Assembly: GCA_002633005.1 (NCBI GenBank) | Contig: NMRA01000047.1 | Span: 1 to 64,000, forward strand | From: Phoronis australis | Lineage: Eukaryota; Phoronida; Phoronidae | Direction of reading: 5' to 3' | DNA: 64,000 bases | Shown here: one piece after another, positions 24,440 through 36,379 of the stretch | Numbering within the stretch: position 1 is the first letter of the stretch | How the letters are laid out: every line of letters begins with the position of its first letter | Translations under genes and position numbers: made by a program | Notes under the pieces: model-generated | Told to the model about the DNA's origin: nothing | What the model saw: only the letters and a program-made list of their open reading frames with translations | Database searches by the model: none

Positions 24440-25085
24440 TGTCACTCATACTGACAAGGTGGCCGCAGGCGTGTACTGAAAATTGATAATATTGCTGAGA
24501 GACCACATATTGCGGGTGCCAGGTATGCTAATCTCCAGCCCCTTTTTCAGGGTAGATTTTTGCCTCACTCCCACGAAATGAAAATTTAGAGGCCTATTGG
24601 ACCCTGCGCGGGTCTCGCAAAACTTTCTGAAAAAGTACGGCCTACCCGCAATTTTTGGTACTCTCCTGCGGGCACCGTGTCAATAGTCTCGTTACACTTC
24701 AAAAGTTGACACGGATCAGCTGACACGGAACGAGTTGCTCCAGTGTGTAAACGGGACTGACACGGAGCAAATTGACACCGCGGTGACAAAGTTTGCCACT
24801 CGTTTTTGAGGTAGAGCAATTTGCGCCAGAACATTTTGCTCCGTGTCAATTATATGTCTAAACGCGTAACTGGGGCAAGGTGGAAAGGATCATCTCTACT
24901 ACGCTTGTAAACCTGCGCATGTGCGATCCAGTCTCTCCAGGCTGCAATTTCCGTCGTGGATCAGTTAGTGAGTTATGTGAGTAAACGGACGCTTGACACC
25001 GATCAGTTTGCTTCGTGTCAGTTGCCCCGGGCCAAAAGTTTATGTCTAAATGGGACTATTATGAGTGACGCCCTCTGGCCAGAAC
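24440..25085. mobile_element. Possible MITE with GACACGGAGC repeats
   Basis: The outer ends CCCTGGGTGTCACTCATA and (reverse strand) CCAGAGGGCGTCACTCATA form an imperfect inverted repeat. Inside, GACACGGA(G/T)C recurs about five times in both orientations between 24700 and 24850 and again in altered form near 25010. Boundaries are tentative. Confidence 0.3.
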
Positions 25086-25089
25086 TACG

Positions 25090-26015
25090 TTTGCACCGGC
25101 CGCATTAAACGCTTGAGCAAATTCATGCGCAAAATTCGCTTCCCTACGCAAACCAACGGTACAAGGTTTGACAATGTATACTGGTATGGCTTCGAAAGTC
25201 TCAATTTGATATGAAATATGCATCATTTAGAGCTGCCATTGCAATTTATAAAAGTATTACTGTACGTCTTTCTTTTGTCAAAAATTAGATAAGTTTGTTT
25301 CCTACGAAGGCGCATACAAATCGTTAGTTTACGCCTCAGTGACGATGCGTTAACTTCCCCTCCTGACGAAAGGGTAATTCAGAGCCAAAAGTTTCACTCA
25401 AAACTCGTTATACAAATGCCCACCAATTAGAAAAAGAGAAACTTGTAATGTATCCAGAAAGTTTACCCACTTCAAAAACAGCAAAGTTAGCCGATTGTTT
25501 ACATTGCGATGGATCAAAAGAAACTCAAGTGATAGTGTTGCCATTTCAAAACAGTTTCAAACTAAAAAAATGGAGACGAACCGTCACCGTTTCGCCACAT
25601 AGGCTTACGTTCAACTGCTGTCTACGTAGTCTCCACATGGCATCGTTTGCTGTAATCTTTCTCTCTCAGAGTATATCTATGGTGTAGAAGTCTTGGATAG
25701 TCGTTACAAAGAGATTACATTCTGTTATATGTTATGTGTTAATCACCGACAGTTCCGGAAACTCCGTACTTGCTCGAACGCTGTATGCTTAAGCTAAGAG
25801 CTACACCGAAGTTATTGGTAACTTGTCTCAATGTTTCACCTGCCTCTAATTGGCCAACGGCGTGTTTAAAACTGACACTACGAGTCTATTATTAATTTCT
25901 CATGTACCATGTAATTTGATGTTGAGGCTCATACACAATATCACGCTGGTTCCCTAAGTGCCGAGCCAACACGCAGGCATCACGCAGTAGCACGCGCTTT
26001 AGCATTGGTTGGTTG
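25090..26015. other. No recognisable gene
   Basis: One open frame of 79 codons (25448-25687) with no family resemblance. Flanking sequence of the nested element beginning at 26023. Confidence 0.35.
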
Positions 26016-26022
26016 ATGTAAC

Positions 26023-26053
26023 CAAGGAGTGTAGTAGTATAGGAGAGTTCACT
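26023..26053 (+). repeat. Left terminal inverted repeat of the THAP element
   Basis: 31 bp, one mismatch to the reverse complement of 36380-36410. The same end, with small changes, occurs inverted at about 59260-59290. Confidence 0.8.
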
Positions 26054-26131
26054 TGTGAGTTCGCTGTTGCCGCTACTACTAGCGCTCTCAAGTGGTGAAC
26101 AAGCAACGGTCGACCAGGAAGCGCCAAAACA

Positions 26132-26229
26132 ATGGGGAAGGACGCATTTTGCAGCGCGATAAATTGCATGAATTCATCCACGAAAACCCCAGACGTGTCA
26201 TTTTTTAGGTTTCCTAAGGATCCAGAAAG
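26132..26229 (+). CDS. THAP zinc finger, first exon
   Basis: ATG at 26132 opens 32 codons plus two bases before a GTAAGG donor at 26230. The peptide MGKDAFCSAINC followed by SFFRFPKDPE is the N-terminal half of a THAP C2CH DNA-binding finger, with the first two Cys as C-X4-C and the conserved F-P motif. THAP domains bind DNA and form the DNA-binding end of P-element transposases. The matching second half is found at 34628, so this exon and that one belong together across an intron now holding two inserted elements. The copy at 59083-59180 has lost the ATG (ACG). Confidence 0.75.
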
Positions 26230-26883
26230 GTAAGGATTATCTGTTATTCAATAATATGATACATTGTCTTTCATTTTGTGTGTTCTGTTCAGTGGCGGTG
26301 TCGTGTCCAATAATGCATCTTGTCCAATACTGCATCCAGGATGTGGTTTGCGCATGCGTTCGTTTTCATTTCTCTCTGGCTTCCGGTTCTGCGCAATTTT
26401 GCATCCAAGTAGTCCGCTGGTTATTTGACTTATTATAAAAGCATCATTTGTGCAGCTTATGTTGTTTATTTTGGAAAAAAGAGATAATAAAAAGGGAAAT
26501 GTAACTGATGTGTGTGAGTATCATTCAAAGAGTTTTGAGCTTGAATTATTTCTAAATGTACAAATGTAGGAGATTTTGTTGGCTGGCACTGGCGGGGAAG
26601 CCTATGTGAGCTCGTCCTCGGGTTCTGCTCGTCACTAAAAGACTCTAATACACTATATACTGCAAGGTATGACATTCGGGACTACGAATTCCACGGGTAC
26701 TTCACTTCAACCGTGATCTTAGACCCTGACCACCGTCTCTAGCTGACAAGCGACGGTGTACCTCCTGAGAGTTATAGGACAGAATTTTGGCAAACTATGC
26801 CTGACACTGACTAAAGGCAAAGCATCAAAATGACGTTGTTGTAAATACCTTTCCAGGTTTTTGGGCATAGTGGGACACCTTAG

Positions 26884-27301
26884 CCACTTTCAGGTGCTTT
26901 ATCAGATGGGTGGACGCAATATTGTGCAATAACACACCTGTCTTCCATAGCCACTTCTGACTGCTTTATTCGATAGGTGGATGCACTATTGTGCAATAAC
27001 ACCTCTGTCCAATAATGCATCCACAGCCACTTCCGGCTGCTTTATGCGATAGATGGATGCACTATTGTGCAATAACACACCTGTCCAATAATGCATCCAC
27101 AGCCACTTCCGGCTGCTTTATCAGATGGACGGATGCACTATTGTGCAATACCATCTCTGTCCAATAGTGCATCCACAGCCACTTCTGACTGCTTTATCAG
27201 ATGGATGGATGCACTATTGTGCAATAACACCTCTGTCCAATAGTGCATCCACGGCCACTTCTGATTGCTTTATTCGATAGGTGGATGCACTATTGTGCAA
27301 T
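26884..27301. repeat. 76 bp tandem satellite carrying the TIR motif
   Basis: Units start at 26884, 26951, 27027, 27103, 27179 and 27255, so the period is 76 bp after a shortened first unit. Each contains CCACTTC, TGGATGCACTATTGTGCAAT and, in most units, TGTCCAATARTGCATCCAC, the motif of the element's own inverted repeats. The array is cut by an N at 27302 and may be longer in the genome. Confidence 0.85.
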
Positions 27302-27302
27302 N

Positions 27303-30300
27303 CTTCACTGAAGTTGGCAGCATTTTTGATAAATGATAGCCAATTAATGGTGCTGAAAACTTTGTCCGCATCCCTTGTAAGATATTGCACAGCGTTGCTT
27401 GTACTTTACAGTGCCATCGGAATCTTGAGAAATACAAAATTGAAAGTACGATAATTGCGCCAGGTAAAATCTGTAGAATGCAATTATCACTGTAAAATAA
27501 CTTAACATTACTTTTCATATCAACTGAATTCCAATTTTCCTTTGCGTTGTTCCGCTCAACATCCTTTCCAACATTTTTCGTAACGTATTGGACCAATAAC
27601 TCTTTCTAATAACTCGATCATCCCTTGCAACACAATATACATCTATGACCAGCGCATAGCGAAAAATACTGAGATTGATAACAACTTATTTTAACTTCGT
27701 TGACCCAGTCTCTTGATACACCATAGATTGTACTAATAAATTATGACTTGGTCATCCAAAATCGTTTTTGTCTGATTTTATAGACAACACATACGATTTT
27801 GATGACGATTTGCAAGTAACTAAGACACCAAAACAAAATGGTCAAATTATAAAACCAGTCAGCGAAATTGTATCATAGTTGTGCCCATATGTTTCTATGA
27901 GCAGAATAATTTAAAAAGAGAATTCATATTAAGCTTTACTGAGCCGTTGTTTACTGGTCGTCGGCAGGAATAGACATCTAACTATCGGTATGCAAAATTC
28001 CTTCTTAGTACTTCGCATAATGAAGTTTATCTTATCTTTATAGCACTTTTCATACAAAGTTTTCGATTTTGCTAATTGGGAGGGGTTATCATCAAAATAG
28101 CGAGAGATAACAACTGGATGGCGGTGAGTGAGAAGATTTTCAATCTGCATAGTCCCTTTAGCTGGCTAAAAACGAATGTAAAAATTGTTTGGTTTAATCC
28201 CACGTATTCCTATTTCACTGAGGTTTGAGAAACGTTCAAACATTTTCAAATTCAGTATGTTAGGATTCACTCTGAAACAGGATCGCCACTCAAGATTTCG
28301 ATGTTCCTGTTGTTTGTGTTATCACTAAGAAATGTTTTTGTCACAATTTAATTTTCGTATCTTAGCCAGCGACATAACGGGAACGTCCAGTTGTAAAATG
28401 ATGTAAGTCACTGCTTTTTATTTTTTTCATTTAGTCACTAGCCCAGACTGGGCCTGATGAACTTTTCAAGTTCATATATAACGTCGGCTCAGTTGCTCGA
28501 TTACCAGTTGCGATGTACATTGTGTGTGGTACATTGAAGTTCTTACGGAGAAATGTAAGAAAAGCGTAACCAAGCATTTGCAGCAAGTGTAATCATGTGT
28601 CTACCATTTTTGTGTCCTCTGTCCTGTACAATTAAAACCTGGCAGGACACGACAAGAAAGCAGATACATTGAATACTCTGCTGCGAGAGACATTCGAACA
28701 TTCTCCCAATGTGATGTTTTGGTTTCACCGGCGATTTCGGAACAACTGCAAGCTCATCGTGACCAAGTGCATTTGAATGATCAAGGTCTTCAACTGTATC
28801 GGTCACTAAAGTGCGCCATCGTGCATGCTATAAATATGGAGTGAACGAAATCCTAAGGCCCTTTTAAGGTCCACAACATATTCCCAAAGGAACTGTTCAC
28901 TGATTTGAGCATTTTGTCTTCACTTTAACTGATCTCATTAATTGCATTACGATGCCAAGACGCCCGTGAAATATGGCAAAAGCCAAATGTCTTAAAGTTT
29001 ATTGAAATTTGTGAAGCAATACATATGTATATTCCTCATTCCTCTTAAAGTGTAAATCTGTAGCTGTAGTTGAAAAGTGATTGGGTGCGATTTTCTTTTT
29101 GGTTGATTTTTTTCAAAAACAAGATGTATGAGATTTTCAACAAAGGCCTTTCGTTAACCTTACGTGTTGGCAAGTCATTGTGCGTGGATGCGTTTGTGTT
29201 AAAAAAAATTGTCAGCTTTGTTACTGATGCGGGCGTGCACTTTTTCTTGTTCCTGTATGAACATCGATAAGAAAACACTGAAAAATTCGCCTGTTATATG
29301 CTAAAATAGTGCGGCGATGCGGGTTTCACTAGTTTGCATTAACAGAGAAGCGCAAGGTTCAAACTGATGCGGGCGTGGACCACAATCATTTTTTCAAAAT
29401 TTGTGGCGTATCTTTAAGTCATGCAAAGAGCGCAGACCAGAACCAATATAATTTGCGACGTTAGGCTTTACTGTAAGTTCTTGAAAAGACCTAGATGCGA
29501 CGAATTGCCTTGACATGAAATTGCAATCACGCTGATACGAAACTGAACAATGCCAAACAGAAATAATCCGACTTGGAGATTTTAGGAACCAAAGTTCCAT
29601 TCCTTGCAATGAATGACTTGAGCAGCAGTTATGAATTGGCTACATTTCTTCTCAAAGTGAATACCGTTACTACGTTATCATTTTAAGGTCCCTGTACAAG
29701 ACTGAAGAACCGTTTTCGTGAACACAGCAACACGATTGCTTACGTTTCATAAGTTACCAATATCAAGAAATTTTTGGATTTCCACATTGGAACCTAAAAA
29801 GTTGTTTCGTTGACTACTAAGATAAAGTCGCAAACCCGAAAGTCGTACTAACGTGAAGTTGTAATAAACACTGTTCAATTCCTACTAAATATACAATTTT
29901 TGGAACCAGTTGTTATCTTCCAGACGTTCTGGTTTGCTGAAAATGAACACCTATTTCCCAAAAGCTACAACTGCCTGGGGCAAGTATCTCGCAAAAAAGC
30001 CAACTCAAGAGAATGAGACGAGAACATTCTGATTTAAATTAATTTACTCCAAATAATAATTACAAAGGAAAGAACACATTATGTACTAGTGACATGAGAA
30101 AATGTTGAAAGTTGTTGATTAATACAAAAACATGCTCTTTAATGTGGTACAAAACCTGTTCTTAACATTAGTTGCAAGTCAGAAGCAACAACTCTCAATT
30201 AAAAAATCACAAGGGCGATTGGATAGCCTCCTCGGATAACAAATGCTAGTATATTTGGAAATAAAATAAATTCCAAACTGACTTGAAAATGTCCAATTTG

Positions 30301-31850
30301 GGTACATCCACCATAATAATAGTACAACGTATTATAAAATACATATGGAAGTCTGGAGACGACCATATTCTTGAACTTAAGAAAAACAATAACATACAGT
30401 AAACTAGAATTTCCAGCATCTTAAATCTTAGACGAATATTTTGATTCAAAATCAAAACAAAATCACTTTGAAAATGTACAGTTTTGGGAACATCTATTAA
30501 AACAAACTCTTAATATTTAAATGAATATGTCGATGCTAAAAATCCGTATCCTTTAACTAAAAAGATTGTAGGAGACAAAAACAACACCTTCCAGACCACG
30601 AATAGCAGTAACAAACACTTTGATATGGTGTCAAAATATATTAACAATGTAATTTCATTACAGCGTACATCACGGTGCCTTCGAAATCTTACAGCACCGT
30701 GTAGATTCACCTACAAAAAATGGCACATCACAAGACCAAAAGTCATAGCTGTCGGAAGCACACATGTCGTTAAATCGAAACACTGGTAGCTACAGAGCAG
30801 AATGAAATCAATTACCAACACTGTCAATCAAAACCCTATAAAATTTAGCCAAAATGTATTCATGAAAAATAAGTGGTCTTTGAAGAGGACTTCATTTTTG
30901 GCTCAAACTGAGTAGAGTTTGATGTTAAAACAAAGGAAATAGTATTTTTAAAAAACGATGATACCAGCCACTTCAGGTACCACATTCAACACTGTCATCC
31001 AATAGCAAATGGTACCTACAAAAAATAAGACGGCCCATCATGACCACACGTCAATGAGCTGAGGGTCATCTCTGTCTGAAGCCACACAAGTCGTTAGATC
31101 AAAACAAGGGTAGCAACAGAGCAGAGTGACTTCAGCTTTACACCCTCAGTAGCTACTAAAACATGGAAAATGCACACTTCTCACTGACTGAGTCAAGTGA
31201 ATTCTATTTGAATTGTCTCAGATGAAGTCCCAAATTATATTCTCGAATCCCAACTTTCGACAGCGCATGCCAAAAATAACACCATTTGATAAACTTCAAG
31301 TTTGATCAGACTTAGGTGACCTTGGGTAAAGAAATGCTGCTCAATTTTGGGAAATAAAAAACAAAGTCAGTTCTAGTCAGTGTACAGATTCATTTAGAAA
31401 TGTGCACTCCATTGGTTGAAGAAAAAACACAACTGCACAAATTATTTCTATCAATATCTGAATCTATCTGAAACTTTGAGATTTGAAATTTACAAGTCAC
31501 ACACGCACCTATAGCTTGTGGATTTACTTCTATGTCCAAATTGAGTCAACTTTTGTGCAAGGTTATGTAGAACATTATCAACAAGTCTTGTGCATTCAAT
31601 CAAATATTTAAACAATTATAAAAATTAAATCGGCATAAGTTTTCTTAAATAGAAAAGGTTGTAGAATTGCTTGGGTCAAATTTTAATTTGGAAACAGGAA
31701 AAGTACATTTATGGCAAAATGACCATATACATAAATGAACAAAGTATTGCTGATATTTTCAAGATGAAACTCAAAAAGGTAGTTTAAAGTTGTCGAAATT
31801 GCCATTTCATTTCTTATTTCATATAACATTTTCTAGGGTCCTACATAACC
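27303..31850. other. Interior of the Ginger-like element, no clear gene
   Basis: AT-rich. Minus-strand open frames at 27270-27596, 27929-28150 and 28543-28806 (73-108 codons) could be remnants of the transposon's protein or of other insertions, but I recognise no motif in them and could not find an integrase D-D-E signature. Confidence 0.35.
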
Positions 31851-31854
31851 TTAA

Positions 31855-32333
31855 CACTTGTACTGCTGGCTGACGAATGTAGTTGATGATTCTACTGACG
31901 GCCACTGATCTTCGTCAATGCCTTCACAATCCTGATGGTACTAGCCATTGCAACTATCGCAACCAACCATTCTGATACTGTCCTCATGCTCATCATCAGC
32001 AAATGGCATACGGCACCTACAAAACATTGGCACATCACATGAAAACATAACATTTGAAACATCAGGTCGGTATGGAGAGTAAGTGCTAGGAAACATCGTG
32101 AATTTTCCATTACCAAGACACTTATGGCTACGCATTTCCTTCTGCTTCCACAGTAAACGCGATGAGTCATCACCAAAATAAAGCACAGTTGCATTGGCAA
32201 TGGCAAAGAGCTCACAATCGTTACAACCTTTCTGCTGCATGATTTTCATAACCTCAACAGTGATGTTGTGGTTACTTTGGTCTAACAACATAGCAGCGAG
32301 CAAAACAACTACTGAACTAGACTAAGACTGAAA
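31855..32333 (-). pseudogene. Ulp1-type cysteine protease plus PHD-finger C-terminus
   Basis: Minus strand, open from about 32330 (near a CTTAG acceptor-like site) to a TAG at 31941-31943. The segment MQQKGCNDCELFAIA has the Q-x-G-x-N-D-C active-site neighbourhood of C48 (Ulp1-like) peptidases, with the usual Gly after the catalytic Cys changed to Glu, followed by a KEMRSH...NGKFTMFP segment common in transposon-encoded members. Then FCRCRMPF...MVGCDSCNG begins a PHD-like finger. The TAG sits exactly where the conserved Trp is expected, and the frame resumes as YHQDCEGIDEDQWPS. Such C-terminal modules accompany integrase-type transposases in marine invertebrates; here it is inactive or truncated. 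Confidence 0.6.
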
Positions 32334-32654
32334 GTGATTTCCGAGTTTGCAAAGGACTGGCTGACTTTGTCATTGTTTGAGACCATGCTCGGCCATAAAT
32401 AGCAATAAAATGGAAACATATCACTTTGTAGCTCGTATATCTAGCACGTAGTACTTCGTATACATGTATCCAAAGTAAACTCGTACTCGTTACTGACGTT
32501 ACTCGTAGTCGTACAGACTACACTATCCGTCTACCGATTGTTGTTTCACGTCGCTTTGTGCGACTTGCGACGTACAGATTCACTCTAAGGAAATTCGAAA
32601 GTCTTGTTCGTTATTTCATAACACTAACACTTTAACAGCGAAATACTGAATTGC

Positions 32655-32835
32655 AGTTTTGCAACGGAGACACAGTCACATTATTAAGCAGACGTAAACT
32701 TACCCAAACAAAACTTCCTTGCACATTTCCAAAATGTTCCACACTCGTTCTTGGACAAACCACTAGCGTGATCTCCTTCGATAAGTAGTTGAACACATCT
32801 TTGACAACGTAATTTCGCTCGATTTTGGAAATATG
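32655..32835 (-). pseudogene. Possible N-terminal exon of the Ginger-like protein
   Basis: Minus strand between the right TIR and the Ulp1 relic. One frame gives VVKDVFNYLSKE and an overlapping frame gives EGDHASGLSKNECGTFWKCA, ending at a GGGTAAGT donor near 32700. The pattern (short helix, then a Ser-Lys-x-x-Arg-like basic segment) resembles the region ahead of gypsy/Ginger integrases. A frameshift lies between the two parts. Weak evidence. Confidence 0.25.
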
Positions 32836-33235
32836 CAAGGTTTAGGTGCAGACGGTCGATTTGTGATACTTCCAGTGGGCTTTATCAATGACAGACTGAC
32901 GATGGATGCATTATTGCGCAAAAACAGGAAGCCGAAAAACTAGCGCATGCGCAGACCACGCAAACCACCTCCGGATGCATTATTGGACAGATGCATTATT
33001 GGACACGACAGCGGATCTAGGATATCACACGGGGGGGTCCCAATGTTTTGTCTGTAAACATTTGCGCAAAGCACGATTGTAGATGCGCATAGCACCGAAA
33101 GGGGGGATTTTTCTGTTTTTCCTCTAAAAATCAAGCATTTTCCTTGATTCCTGAAGTATTATCCAAAAACAAAAGGCAAAGACAAAAACAAAAACGAAGA
33201 ACGTGTCAAACTTGAAAAACGGCAATTATTATAGT

Positions 33236-33305
33236 CTTGAACTCAAGACCTGGAGGATAGAGCGCGCGTGCTTTACCACTGCACCCCCACGATTTCACTC
33301 GTAAT
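33236..33305 (-). repeat. tRNA-derived SINE fragment
   Basis: Reverse strand reads GTGCAGTGGTAAAGCACGCG (A-box like) followed by GGTCTTGAGTTCAAGAC (B-box like). Very similar to 59291-59350. No complete cloverleaf, so not a tRNA gene. Confidence 0.5.
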
Positions 33306-33930
33306 TTGATACTAAGACACATACTTCTTTATTGTCCACAGAGATTACGCGCGAAACCTACTTCTTTTTGTAATGCTTATTACACTTTTCATATTTCGTT
33401 CAATCAGTTCGTAACAAATTTGTTGTATTTTAAATAGTCTTCAGTTGCCCAAAAGACCAAATCCGTTTTTTGTTGGCATTAATGAAGCGATTGCTTTGGA
33501 AATCGTCTTAAGATAAGGTTTGACAAAGAGAGAATTATGAGTTTTTGAGCGATTCACTAAGGCTTCGATTAAAATTATTCACATCTTACCAGCAGCTTCT
33601 GTTTTTTCATCGTTACTCAGATTCCATTTTCTTTAAAAAATAAAGTAATTTTCTTCATTGCACAGTGAAGCAGACGACGGAAACGGAGCAGCTCCACTGC
33701 TGGTTGCTTGGGATATCGCGGGAGAGTCTATACTTATAGCCATAGTCCCGTTACGATTGCACCGTGTTCCGAATTTGACACACTAAAGCTGCACACACTT
33801 AAATCTTGTTTCAGACGAATAATGTGGGGTTAATTAATAAACTCAACATTTCCCTATGTTCTTGCTGTTTTATTTTTTTACGGCAGCCAAGGGGGGGACG
33901 GTCCCCCTGCCCCCCCCCTAAGTCCGCCTA

Positions 33931-34089
33931 TGTCTGTTCACGGTTGTTAGACAAGTCGATTGCAGTCCCCTTGCCACTGTTGTCTGCAGTGTAGGCTAGG
34001 CCTACTGTANTGTCTGTTCACGGTTGTTATACAAGTCTATTGCAGTCCCCGTGCCACTGTTGTCTGCAGTGTAGGCTAGGCCTACTGTA
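33931..34089 (+). repeat. 79 bp direct duplication around a single N
   Basis: 33931-34009 and 34011-34089 are the same 79 bp with three differences, separated by the N at 34010. Same pattern as at 1017 and 4410: an unmerged contig overlap. Confidence 0.85.
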
Positions 34090-34627
34090 CAGCCGGGCTG
34101 CCGACGGAAGGACTATGATCAACGTTCGATTTGATTATCAGCTTTTTGGATACTTGCAGTCCATGAATTCCAAACCAAAATGTCACCCGAACAATGGTAG
34201 GGATAATTTTAAGAAAACATACCCATGACCATGGGTAATGTGACTGGGGACACGGCCATGGCACAATCACAGCCACAGGGCTTCAAGTCTGTCATGAGTC
34301 AAGTTAGAGAATCTGTGGGTCTCGGTGAAAAGGTGAAAAAATCGACATAATTTTAATGTGTCAGTTGGACCAATTAAGTTAAGCAGTGCGTCATTGAAAA
34401 CTTAATTCTATGTGCAAATGATGCGGGGGCGCGTCCCTTAAAATATCCGTGGATCGACATTTGAGTCCTAGTTTTTTTCAGTTAACACCAAGACGCTTTT
34501 GTCTCTATCACAATCACAGTACGACAGGAATTCTGTAGTGCAGTGTAGTTTAGTGTAGGCTACCAGTCTTCTGTGAACCCAGTGAGTATGAGGTTTGTTC
34601 CTGAGTCTCTCATTGATTTCTGTTCAG

Positions 34628-34900
34628 GTGGAAGCGCTGGGAGCCGACTTTATGAATAGAGATGCAGCCTACTTGTCTAAGAACTGCAAGTTATGCTCTC
34701 ATCACTTCGAGGAGTCCATGTTCATGAATGAAGAACAAGCTAGTATTGAATGCAGTGCCCGAGCATCACTTTATGTCCCGAATCCACCAAAAATGAAGAT
34801 GTCAAAAAGTTCTCCGGAAATTATATTACAGCTCTGGTATAGGCTTTTTTGCATTTCTGATTATCGTCTCACAAAGCAAGTACTGGAACATTACTTGTAG
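34628..34900 (+). pseudogene. THAP zinc finger, second exon
   Basis: Preceded by a TTTCTGTTCAG acceptor. The first codons, in the phase left by the 26229 donor, read R-W-K-R-W-E-P, matching the THAP segment after the first exon; a one-base lesion near 34641-34650 then moves the frame. The downstream frame reads NCKLCSHHFEESMF, the C-x-x-H-F second half of the C2CH finger, and continues open to the TAG at 34898-34900 past a PNPP segment. Together with 26132-26229 it forms one complete but frameshifted THAP domain. Confidence 0.65.
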
Positions 34901-36379
34901 AAAGGACAATTAGTCAAAATCTGGTTTTCGTATTTTACTAAGGCTGATCCGATTGAAACATTTTATGAATGGTTAGCCTGTGATTTGGAGAGAGCCAAAG
35001 TGAAAGTGATGGATCTTTCAGAGTCTGTCGTGAATGGTGGGCTGACATTTTGTTAAACCCAAGCTATCGTATCATTTTGCTTCACATCTGTGAGTAAATT
35101 AGCTTTCAGCTTTATTCATAACGCATTTCTTTGGCGAAAAGTGCTGTTGTTTACTAGTGAATTAATAGAGAGTGACAAGGTTGGTAAGATTTTATTGTTG
35201 TCTTGGTGTATGCGTTGCCTATTTTTGTACGTTTTTGGAGATTGTGATTAACTTAAGTCCCAGTTGTGGCTAGGTATCAGACATGACCTTGTGGTCTGGC
35301 TTTAACTTACCTGAAATATTTACTGTTATTGATAATAGGAACAGTGGGTTTATAAAATTAAATTTTGGTTTTATCATCCAAGTCTTTTTAATTCAGTTTT
35401 GTATGAAGCTATGTGGGCAGTGAATATTTTGATTGCTGTTCAGTACCTCTTAATTTTTTGTCATGACATTTAGAACTTGGACTAGTTATGAGTGATGATA
35501 TACTCAATGTTACTTCGTTTCGCAAGTTGTGAGCTATTCTACAGATTAGCAACTGACTTGTAACTGTTGGTGATTATAGTGGGAGAGTGGGATCGAGTTT
35601 ACACTATACTGACATGTCTAAGAAATAATGGAATGTTCTAAAATTATATTACGATTTTGTGGTAGTGATGAATTGCTTTGCTTTCTTCTTCTTACTTATG
35701 TAACACCCACTGCACAAAGCAATTATTCGCATTGCTAGTATCCTGTTGCATTGAATAGAGAACATATGCGAAATTGTTGGGTGAAACCAGCAGTGAGCTG
35801 GGAGCAACATGTTTTTGTCAATGGTCAGGGGAGCAACCAAAAATTGTGACTATGGGAGGGGCTCAACACCCATGTGGCATACTCCATTGGTTTTTACCTG
35901 TTTTGCACTGCTCCCATGTAACCCCCTGGGAGGGGGACAACACCTATTTGGAGCCCACCTGGATTTTGCCTGGTACCCCCTTAACTGGCACCTGGGGGAA
36001 TTCCCCTCTGAACCCCCAGGAGCAATCATTCAAATTATGTAATCCATGGAGGCATGAACTGTTATAAGGAACGATAATTGCCTTGTTAAGAACGCAAACA
36101 TGAAACAAAACCATGATGGATTTTGAAGGGAACTTCACACTTTAATATTTATTAAAATACACATTTTCGTTCTCATTCGATAATAAGTGGATGTTAGTTC
36201 ATGTATTTTAACCATTTTCAATATCACAGTAATTTTATTGCACATTGAATGTCATTAAAGTATGAATTTATCAGTGTTTACACTGTTCGGACTGCGCTCC
36301 TAACTAAGTGTTGATTATTCACCGCTTGGGGCACTAGTGTTTCGACCGGTAACCATTGCGGCAAATGGTAAAATGGCGG
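34901..36379. other. 3' part of the THAP element, no transposase seen
   Basis: No RNase H-like or GTP-binding region of a P transposase can be read. A ~90 bp imperfect tandem repeat of GGGAGGGGNNCAACACC type lies at 35850-36010; the open frames over it (35774-36067) are composition artefacts. Confidence 0.4.

Larger units (their letters stand above)
26299..33010 (-). mobile_element. Ginger-like DNA transposon (6.7 kb), innermost of the nest
   Basis: Ends are TGTCGTGTCCAATAATGCAT and its inverse, with inverted similarity for about 55 bp including a second TGTCCAATA(A/C)TGCATCC copy in each arm. The 4 bp GCGG lies at 26295-26298 and 33011-33014, and removing the element restores CAGTGGCGGATCTAGG. 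TGTNR termini with a 4 bp duplication are the published hallmark of Ginger1. The minus strand carries a Ulp1-type protease and PHD relic, which also fits. The integrase core was not found, so the family is an inference. Confidence 0.6.
26290..33932. mobile_element. hAT-like element nested in the THAP intron
   Basis: Begins CAGTGGCGG (26290), continues after the inner insertion as ATCTAGGATATCACACGGGGGGG (33015 on) and ends CCCCCTAAGTCCGCCTATG (33932), inverted ends of hAT MITE type. TCTGTTCA occurs at 26284-26291 and 33933-33940; the duplication is 6 bp if the element starts at CA and 8 bp if it starts at GTGG. The 59 kb THAP copy shows the uninterrupted site (reverse strand CTCTGTTTACGG), which confirms an insertion. 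Without its own insertion it is about 0.93 kb and non-coding. Confidence 0.7.

Noticed and set aside
26884-27301. CRISPR-like array
   Set aside because: The repeats are contiguous 76 bp units without unique spacers, in a eukaryotic transposon. It is a satellite.
35774-36067. 97-codon open frame with many Trp/Pro
   Set aside because: It lies across a GC-rich imperfect tandem repeat and has no relation to P-type transposase. Composition artefact.
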